From: Actinomycetota bacterium | Lineage (GTDB): Bacteria; Actinomycetota; Thermoleophilia; BMS3ABIN01 | Direction: 5' to 3' | NCBI GenBank assembly: GCA_023382335.1 | Contig: JAMCPM010000011.1 | Location: forward strand, 333,095 to 397,094 | Length of the DNA: 64,000 nt | The notes under the pieces: model-generated | Seen by the model: only the letters and a program-made list of their open reading frames with translations | What the model was told of the DNA's origin: nothing | Databases searched by the model: none | Shown: piece after piece, positions 59,300 to 64,000 of the stretch | How the letters are laid out: the number at the start of each line of letters is the position of its first letter | Position numbering within the stretch: position 1 is the first letter of the stretch | Made by a program: the position numbers and the translations under genes

Positions 59300-59325
59300 G
59301 TTCATGTTCCCGCATAACCGGGTAT
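59300..59325 (+). promoter_or_regulatory. Sigma-B-like promoter of the HdeD-type gene
   Basis: GTTCAT (59300-59305), a 14-bp spacer and GGGTAT (59320-59325) match the general-stress sigma consensus GTTTnn-N(12-14)-GGGTAT. The start would be near 59333, about 33 nt before the ATG. Confidence 0.5.
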
Positions 59326-59365
59326 TCCATACATACGTGGAACAACTAGATCCTGGAGGTCCGAA

Positions 59366-59947
59366 ATGAGCAATGGAACAGGAATGATGCAGCCACACGC
59401 AGGTTATAACGTGATTGATGTCAAGTGGAGCTGGTTGATGACGCTTGGCATCCTGATGCTGGTTCTGGGAGCCGTCGCGATCGTCTTTCCGGCAGCGACA
59501 TCCGCCAGCATCACCATCCTCATCGGCATACTGCTGGTGGCCGCAGGCGTGGGCCGGCTGGTGAGCATGTTCAGTTCCACCGGCTGGGGAGACTTCCTGG
59601 TCAAGCTGTTGACGGCGGTTATCTACCTGGCGGCCGGCATCATGTTGCTGGTGTATCCGCTGACCGCAACGGTCACGCTGACCCTGATCCTGGGGATTTT
59701 CTTCTTCGCCCAGGGCATTGCCAACGTGCTGGTGGCGGTCTTCAACATGGGCGCCAGAAGCTGGGGCTGGATGCTGTTCAACGGCATCGTCTCGATAATC
59801 CTCGGAGTGCTGATCTGGTCTGATCTGCCGAGCTCGGCTACATGGGCGATCGGCCTGCTGGTCGGCATCTGGCTGATCTTTGACGGCTGGGCCATGATCA
59901 TGCTGGGCAGCGCCAAGCACCACATGGACGAGGCTGAAACGACGTAA
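59366..59947 (+). CDS. HdeD/DUF308 family membrane protein
   Basis: A 193-residue protein of six membrane helices in three pairs; VDVKWSWLMTLGILMLVLGA at the first helix, GWGDFLVKLLTAVIYLAAGI, and WGWMLFNGIVSIILGVLIW are DUF308/HdeD repeats. HdeD takes part in acid-stress protection in Enterobacteria, but no HdeA/B partners are here, so the role is only suggested by the family and by the stress-type promoter. GGAGG lies 6 nt upstream of the ATG. Confidence 0.85.
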   Translation: MSNGTGMMQPHAGYNVIDVKWSWLMTLGILMLVLGAVAIVFPAATSASITILIGILLVAAGVGRLVSMFSSTGWGDFLVKLLTAVIYLAAGIMLLVYPLTATVTLTLILGIFFFAQGIANVLVAVFNMGARSWGWMLFNGIVSIILGVLIWSDLPSSATWAIGLLVGIWLIFDGWAMIMLGSAKHHMDEAETT

Positions 59948-60039
59948 CGGCCGGCTGCGGATAACCAAAAAATAGCTGCATCCCCCGCAGTTATTCATAA
60001 TAGCGGAAATCTTCTGAGGCTCGATCGCGGCCGATTTTC

Positions 60040-60273
60040 GCTGTCAGATATCCCCTTTCGCAGACCAAGGCGAAGCACACCGAAGCCGCGTTCATCGTCG
60101 ACGATGTCGAGAAAGAAGTAAGCGATCTGCGTGAGCGAGGCTTGCAGTTCGAGGAATATGACATGCCCGAGATGGGCATCAAGACCGTGAATGGCATCGC
60201 GACGATGGATGGCGGCAAGGGCGCCTGGTTCAAGGATACGGAAGGCAACATCATCAACATCGCTCAGATGTAG
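60040..60273 (+). pseudogene. C-terminal fragment of a VOC (glyoxalase-like) protein
   Basis: The plus frame reads AAFIVDDVEKEVSDLRERGL, then FEEYDMPEMGIKTVNGIAT and AWFKDTEGNIINIAQM with stop at 60271. This is the C-terminal beta-alpha-beta half of a VOC-fold enzyme. The frame has an in-frame stop at 60001 and no plausible start; the N-terminal half is missing, so it is a 5'-truncated remnant. Confidence 0.75.
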
Positions 60274-60608
60274 ATATAGGCGGATCTGAGTTAATCAAGT
60301 CTGCTGGATATGGCAGGGCGGCTGCTGGTGCGGCCGACCTGCCTGTTTATATTCAAATTATGCCGTCAAGCGGTTCTTTCCGTCGAGACTGTTTCACACC
60401 CCCGGCTATACCACATATCTTCTTTTTGCTTATTGACCTATTCAGTATCTTGTGCTATTGTCCAAACAGTTATTAGTTGACTACAACCATTATTTTATGT
60501 ACGTGTGTCCAATTAAGACCACGTGGTTGAGGTATTCCGGCATTCATCCTGGTATGTATAAGCAACACAAGTAGGTCTGGATTTCAATCTGTCCATTAGT
60601 GAAAGTCA
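60274..60608 (+). other. Gene-free leader region upstream of the small exported protein
   Basis: It holds the promoter at 60433 and a perfect 10-bp palindrome ACCACGTGGT (60519-60528), between the transcription start and the gene, which could be an operator. No conserved frame or RNA gene is visible. Composition is more AT-rich than the chromosome to the left. Confidence 0.4.
60433..60461 (+). promoter_or_regulatory. Extended -10 promoter upstream of the small exported protein
   Basis: TTGACC (60433-60438), a 17-bp spacer and TATTGT (60456-60461) with a TG at the extended -10 position. Predicted start near 60468, giving a leader of about 140 nt. Confidence 0.55.
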
Positions 60609-60854
60609 ATGAAAAGCAACATCACATTCCTGCTTCTCACTTTCAGCTTCGCCGCCATTCTCATCCTCTCCCTTGCCGGAGTGTTCCTGCTTGACTTCAA
60701 GACGGCACAGTTCCGGGATGACGCGATCATCGAACAGTCCAAGGCAGACGGGAGGCAGGAGATACTGGACCGCATCAAATCAAACTGTGAACTACTCGGC
60801 AATACACAGGGTGACAAGTTGTATCAATGTCCGGAAAAGTTCGCTGACAATTAG
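60609..60854 (+). CDS. Small membrane-anchored or exported protein, 81 residues
   Basis: The product starts with one hydrophobic segment (ITFLLLTFSFAAILILSLAG) and continues as a hydrophilic tail with an amphipathic block (QSKADGRQEILDRIKSNCEL) and a Cys pair. I do not recognise a family. The promoter at 60433 supports expression. The ribosome site (GTGAAAG) is modest. It lies between the VOC remnant and the tRNA-Arg fragment, so it may be part of the variable zone. Confidence 0.45.
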   Translation: MKSNITFLLLTFSFAAILILSLAGVFLLDFKTAQFRDDAIIEQSKADGRQEILDRIKSNCELLGNTQGDKLYQCPEKFADN

Positions 60855-60916
60855 AATTATCCACGTAAATCGAATTGTGGGCTAGATCGAAGTTTTACTA
60901 CTGCGGGATATTGATC

Positions 60917-60978
60917 TGGTGCGCCCGGCAGGAGCGCCCGGCAGGACTCGAACCTGCAAGCTGCGGATTAGAAGTCCG
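60917..60978 (-). tRNA. 3'-half fragment of tRNA-Arg (UCU), attachment-site remnant
   Basis: In minus sense CGGA-CTTCTAA-TCCG gives anticodon UCU, followed by a T arm GCAGG-TTCGAGT-CCTGC and the acceptor strand GCCGGGCGC. The 5' half (acceptor 5' strand and D arm) is missing: sequence beyond 60978 is unrelated. The block GCGCCCGGCAGGA (plus sense) is duplicated in tandem (60921-60933, 60934-60946), and the outer copy carries the ACCA end. Such 3'-half fragments are left by integrases that insert in tRNA genes; this marks the element's edge, with the element at higher coordinates. Confidence 0.8.
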
Positions 60979-61275
60979 AAAAGCTCCGGTGCTTCTGATG
61001 TTAGTCAATTACAAATCATTCCGTTTAGCGGGAATAACCTTGCGCGAGGATTTCGTTCAATACCTTTGAAAAACATGCAATACCGAAGCTTTGGTTAGCA
61101 AACTGTTAGCAGATCGTCCCCTTTTCCACGAAAAGAGGTCCTAATGCTTATTAATGATTTGCCAATTTAATTTCTGGTCCCGTTTCCGAATAAGGATTGC
61201 AACATATAGGAGAACAATTGCTGGCTAAAATGATGAGGTTTCTCAGTCATTCTACTGGATTATCCAAACTGTAAT
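60979..61275. other. Gene-free AT-rich junction inside the island edge
   Basis: Between the tRNA fragment and the restriction gene I see no gene or RNA. It carries short repeats GTTAGCA (near 61090 and 61102) and AT-rich sequence. A plus-strand frame across 60875-61069 encodes an artefactual tRNA-derived peptide. Confidence 0.4.
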
Positions 61276-62964
61276 TTACTCTTGTTCCGCAAGCAGTAGT
61301 TTGGCTTCTTTAAGATCGATTTTGGCTTTATGACCATGCTTTTCAAGCAAGTAAAGAAGCTCACCTCCACTTAACAAGGTCAAGGGTTTGTCTTTAGCAA
61401 ATTCATAAGCATCTGGCCCATAATCTGCTGTTGTGACGAGAATACCTTTCATGGCTCCTTCATTCATTACGGTGCCAAACAAGTCCCTTACCGCAGACAC
61501 CCCTACAGTGTTCGTGTACCTTTTAGCTTGAATAACTATTTTCCCACCTTTTATCGGGTCTGGATTAAACGCAACCGCATCCACACCGCCGTCACGACTT
61601 GCTTGGGTTATTTTCACTTCGCCGCCCAAAGAGAACTCAGTTTCAAAAAGTTCCCTAATCAGGTTTTCAAAGTCTTTCCAGTCCATGGCGGCTAGGTTAG
61701 TACTATCATCTATGTCACCGGTTACGCTGTAGGCTTCTATGAAACGTCGATCCTCCTTGTTAAGTTTTTGTACGGGTGGTACCGGCGTTATTGAATGTAG
61801 CTTTGAACTCCCCACACCTTTTAGTTTCTTAAAGCATGCTTTTGGTTCGACCTGCGCCAAGTTAATGTCAACAAATTCAACTTTTTGTGCCTGAATAGAC
61901 AAGACGCAAGCATTCTCTTCTTTCCCGGTCGCCTTATCTATATGATTTACTAATCCATTGAAGACCACAGCCGCCAATGCATCAGCTGAATCAGCCTCAA
62001 AAAGTTCGTGAACCGTCCTTAGCGTAATCTGATAAAGCAGGTCGTCAAACAGCTGCTCCCTAAACTTATCGCTAAAAAAGGATTCCTTGAACTCATTTTT
62101 GCTTTGAACGTATTTGACCTCTTTAATTCGAGGTAATATTTCTAAATCCGGCAACACGTAATCAATAATCAATATTTTGTTTTCCGGGTTATAGCTCATC
62201 TCCCAGTCTTTGGGAAAATAATCCGGATATTGGGAATTCGAAAGTACAAGGTCGCAGTAAGATTCTATGGCATCACGGTCAAGAGATTCATATGCCTGCT
62301 TCTGCAGATCAACTTGGCTGTTCTTCTCTTCCTGCTGGACAAGAAATTCCGCCTTCTCTACCTCCCACTTTTTGATTTCACTTGTATGCTCTTTCTTCAG
62401 TTCCGCGTTTTGCGAGTTGATCTTTTCTTTATCCGCTTCCCACTTATTATGGGCTGCTTCGAATAGCGTTTTTGCTGCCTCCAATTTTGCTAATCCCTTT
62501 TTTGTGTTGAATAACTTATCGAATGAACCTAATTTAGGCTGAAATTCAGCATCACTAGATTTCGGTTCAGGAGGAAAGGCAATAGGCGTTGGCGGTGAGG
62601 GCTTTGACTTGCTGAATTTGCTGAAATCCTTAAGGCTGTTCCAGTCAATGTTATCGTCTATAGTTAACGTCTTTTCCAAGGTCGTTTTGATCTCAGAAAG
62701 AGCTACCTCAGCTTCTTTAGTACGCTCCGCAGCTAAATTCTTATTTTGTTCACTAGCCTCTTTCTTATTTGCTCTTTCTTGGGCCAATTTGTTTCTTTCT
62801 TGGGCTTTACGCTGCTGCTCCTGACGCCGCTGCCACATTCTATCCCATTCTACAGCCTTGGCATTAGCTTTCTGTCGGCAAATAGTTTTGTTTGTATCTT
62901 GAATACGTTGAAACTTTCCTAGACCAGGATGGCTAACATCAATGAAGTAGCGTTTTGAGGCCAA
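61276..62964 (-). CDS. Mrr-type restriction endonuclease with coiled-coil N-terminal half
   Basis: The 562-residue product has a Lys/Gln/Glu-rich coiled coil (about residues 30-90 and 160-240), a central all-alpha/beta region (EVKYVQSKNEFKESF, YQITLRTVHELFEADSADAL), and a C-terminal Mrr nuclease domain. The PD-(D/E)xK-type site is Asp near 452 in SRDGGVDAVAF and Gln-x-Lys near 470 in KIVIQAKRY, then VSAVRDLFGTVMNEGAMKGI. Mrr proteins cut modified DNA; this architecture is a widespread defence-type family. It is AT-richer than the chromosome and lies just inside the tRNA-Arg junction, so it is probably acquired. Target modification unknown. Confidence 0.85.
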   Translation of the reverse strand: MASKRYFIDVSHPGLGKFQRIQDTNKTICRQKANAKAVEWDRMWQRRQEQQRKAQERNKLAQERANKKEASEQNKNLAAERTKEAEVALSEIKTTLEKTLTIDDNIDWNSLKDFSKFSKSKPSPPTPIAFPPEPKSSDAEFQPKLGSFDKLFNTKKGLAKLEAAKTLFEAAHNKWEADKEKINSQNAELKKEHTSEIKKWEVEKAEFLVQQEEKNSQVDLQKQAYESLDRDAIESYCDLVLSNSQYPDYFPKDWEMSYNPENKILIIDYVLPDLEILPRIKEVKYVQSKNEFKESFFSDKFREQLFDDLLYQITLRTVHELFEADSADALAAVVFNGLVNHIDKATGKEENACVLSIQAQKVEFVDINLAQVEPKACFKKLKGVGSSKLHSITPVPPVQKLNKEDRRFIEAYSVTGDIDDSTNLAAMDWKDFENLIRELFETEFSLGGEVKITQASRDGGVDAVAFNPDPIKGGKIVIQAKRYTNTVGVSAVRDLFGTVMNEGAMKGILVTTADYGPDAYEFAKDKPLTLLSGGELLYLLEKHGHKAKIDLKEAKLLLAEQE

Positions 62965-63014
62965 GATTTTCTCCTTCCTTCTTTTTCGGATGCTAATTGT
63001 GATTGAAAGCGAAG

Positions 63015-63680
63015 TTATAACTGTGAAAGAAGATCAATTTTCTTATTTTCAAACTCTTCGTCAGTAATAATTCCCTTTTCATGAAGATCAGCTAATTTTT
63101 CAAGCCGAATTCCTATATCATCTGATTGAAAAGAACGAGAACTTTCGTAATTCGAATCGGGAGTCTTGATTTCTTCAAGCGGTTGAAGTAATTCCGGATT
63201 GGATCCTCTATGCTTCAGTTCTGTCTCCAGTTTTTGCATGAGCCTGATAGTTTTAAATGAGCCTCCTCTTTGACCAGTTTCGGAAGCAAATATCTTTGCC
63301 GCTTCATTTAAATTGTTGTTAAATATTTTACTTTCTAACAATAGTTCACGTATTTGGGTAAATGCTGTTTCAGATAATTGAGATGCAACTTCATCCGCAA
63401 TCGATTTGGGAACTGTTAACGGGGCAGAAGGAGTTGAGCTTCGAGTAGAATTGGATACTTCTTCTTTTTCATAAACAACCATAATTTTGCCTTTTCTTCC
63501 ACGTCCCCCAATCAATCCAAGAGGACCAAAGATCACAGCTCCACCTGCGCCCCTGGCTATGCTATAAGGTTTTTTCCCTTCAGCTTCAACCGTGATAACG
63601 TCATATCCATGCTTTTGCATCTTCTTCTGATCTTTTTCAAACTCTTTTGCGCTTTTGTAATTTTTCACTTTTTGAGGCAT
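63015..63680 (-). CDS. SHOCT-domain protein of the island
   Basis: The 221-residue product opens KNYKSAKEFEKDQKKMQKHG, with a Gly-rich hydrophobic block (GGAVIFGPLGLIGG) and a KIMVVYEKE strand, then a variable region, and ends in a SHOCT domain: IGIRLEKLADLHEKGIITDE. SHOCT domains bind nucleic acid or oligomerise and occur in phage and defence proteins. I chose the ATG at 63680 (GAGGAAA 4 nt upstream) rather than 63737. It lies 50 bp upstream of the restriction gene and may be co-transcribed. Function unknown. Confidence 0.75.
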   Translation of the reverse strand: MPQKVKNYKSAKEFEKDQKKMQKHGYDVITVEAEGKKPYSIARGAGGAVIFGPLGLIGGRGRKGKIMVVYEKEEVSNSTRSSTPSAPLTVPKSIADEVASQLSETAFTQIRELLLESKIFNNNLNEAAKIFASETGQRGGSFKTIRLMQKLETELKHRGSNPELLQPLEEIKTPDSNYESSRSFQSDDIGIRLEKLADLHEKGIITDEEFENKKIDLLSQL

Positions 63681-63720
63681 ATTTTCCTCATTTGCTGAGT
63701 GGTATGGATTTGAGTAAAGC

Positions 63721-63837
63721 TTATTTATGAATCGCAAAGCTATGGATTATAAATCCAATTAAGCCAATCATACTCGCAGCTGTCAATGATCCTATGGCAA
63801 ACCAAAATCCGGTCAGAAAAGCATCATTTGCTTTCAT
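63721..63837 (-). CDS. Possible 38-residue membrane peptide
   Basis: A minus frame from ATG at 63837 reads MKANDAFLTGFWFAIGSLTA then ASMIGLIGFIIHSFAIHK. It is almost wholly hydrophobic, with a near-continuous membrane helix. No ribosome site is visible, and it lies 40 bp upstream of the SHOCT gene. Short toxic membrane peptides have this form, but the frame could be chance. Confidence 0.3.
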   Translation of the reverse strand: MKANDAFLTGFWFAIGSLTAASMIGLIGFIIHSFAIHK

Positions 63838-63888
63838 ACAAATATTCGTAAATTGCTCATTGGAATCAGCCTTTGAATCGCCCCGGGT

Positions 63889-64000
63889 TTACCGGAGACT
63901 CTTTTGTTTGGGTAACTCGATGATTTCCTCTTTCTCTTTCTCCCAGTAGTTCGCTTCCAGTTCTGCCGGCGGGATGTCGCCGATCGGTTTCAGCAGCCTG
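63889..64000 (-). CDS. IS3-family transposase (OrfB) C-terminus, truncated by window edge
   Basis: The minus frame with stop TAA at 63889-63891 reads RLLKPIGDIPPAELEANYWE and ends EIIELPKQKSLR. This matches the C-terminal end of IS3-type OrfB transposases (GRLxxPIGxIPPAE). The catalytic DDE core and the IS ends lie outside the window. It belongs to the variable zone at the right edge. Confidence 0.75.
   Translation of the reverse strand, partial: RLLKPIGDIPPAELEANYWEKEKEEIIELPKQKSLR

Noticed and set aside
60875..61069. 64-codon plus-strand frame
   Set aside because: It is the antisense translation of the tRNA-Arg fragment, a common annotation artefact.

Overview
The window is a high-GC, densely packed bacterial chromosome segment in which nearly every gene from the left edge to about 57 kb lies on the minus strand. 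Gene order (rplS-trmD-rimM-khpA-rpsP-ffh, ftsY-smc-rnc-acpP-plsX, obgE-rpmA-rplU-RNase G-radical SAM pair, rodA-mrdA-mreDCB, folC-valS-lon-clpX-clpP-tig), the frequent GTG/TTG starts and the Lys/Ala-rich tails point to a rod-shaped Gram-positive-type bacterium, most likely a deep-branching uncultured actinobacterium (Coriobacteriia, Geothermincolia or Thermoleophilia-like). The phylum is an inference from order and composition; there is no rRNA here.

Layout. 1-3.4 kb: the start of a XerC/D-type recombinase, dprA and yifB/comM, then an unlisted 44-codon Cys-containing peptide gene behind a CsoR-like inverted repeat. 3.4-9.8 kb: yraN, rnhB, lepB and the classic ribosome-maturation/SRP cluster, interrupted by a decayed TauE/SafE permease between rplS and trmD; ffh has a strong promoter and a 310-nt structured leader. 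9.9-17.2 kb: DUF202, ftsY, smc, rnc, acpP, plsX. 17.2-24.8 kb: a tiny membrane protein, a glycosyltransferase, a PfkB kinase, a D,D-carboxypeptidase, a LysM protein, pyrF, and a divergent histidine kinase/response regulator pair. 24.9-38.9 kb: obgE-rpmA-rplU, RNase G/E, DUF2344 plus TIGR03960 radical SAM, a DUF697 protein and the whole rod-shape operon, read from one promoter upstream of mreB. 38.9-43.3 kb: two paralogous exported beta-helix (NosD-like) proteins with matching promoters. 43.4-55.4 kb: maf, ndk, a zinc-ribbon membrane protein, folC with a 200-residue histone-H1-like N-terminal extension, valS, lon, clpX, clpP, tig. 55.5-60 kb: a DUF4173 membrane protein, tRNA-Leu(UAG), an exported GH73-type glucosaminidase with four ~105-residue repeats, and an HdeD-like protein behind a sigma-B-like promoter.

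From about 60.9 kb the character changes. A broken 3' half of tRNA-Arg(UCU), carrying a 13-bp tandem duplication, marks the edge of an AT-rich island holding an Mrr-type restriction endonuclease, a SHOCT-domain protein, a possible tiny membrane protein and the tail of an IS3-type transposase. The island runs off the right edge.

The most interesting signals are: the tRNA-Arg junction and its cargo; the Cys peptide with its operator; the 106-bp nested inverted repeat upstream of obgE; the folC extension; the beta-helix paralogue pair; the glucosaminidase repeat protein; and the possible ATC start of mreB.
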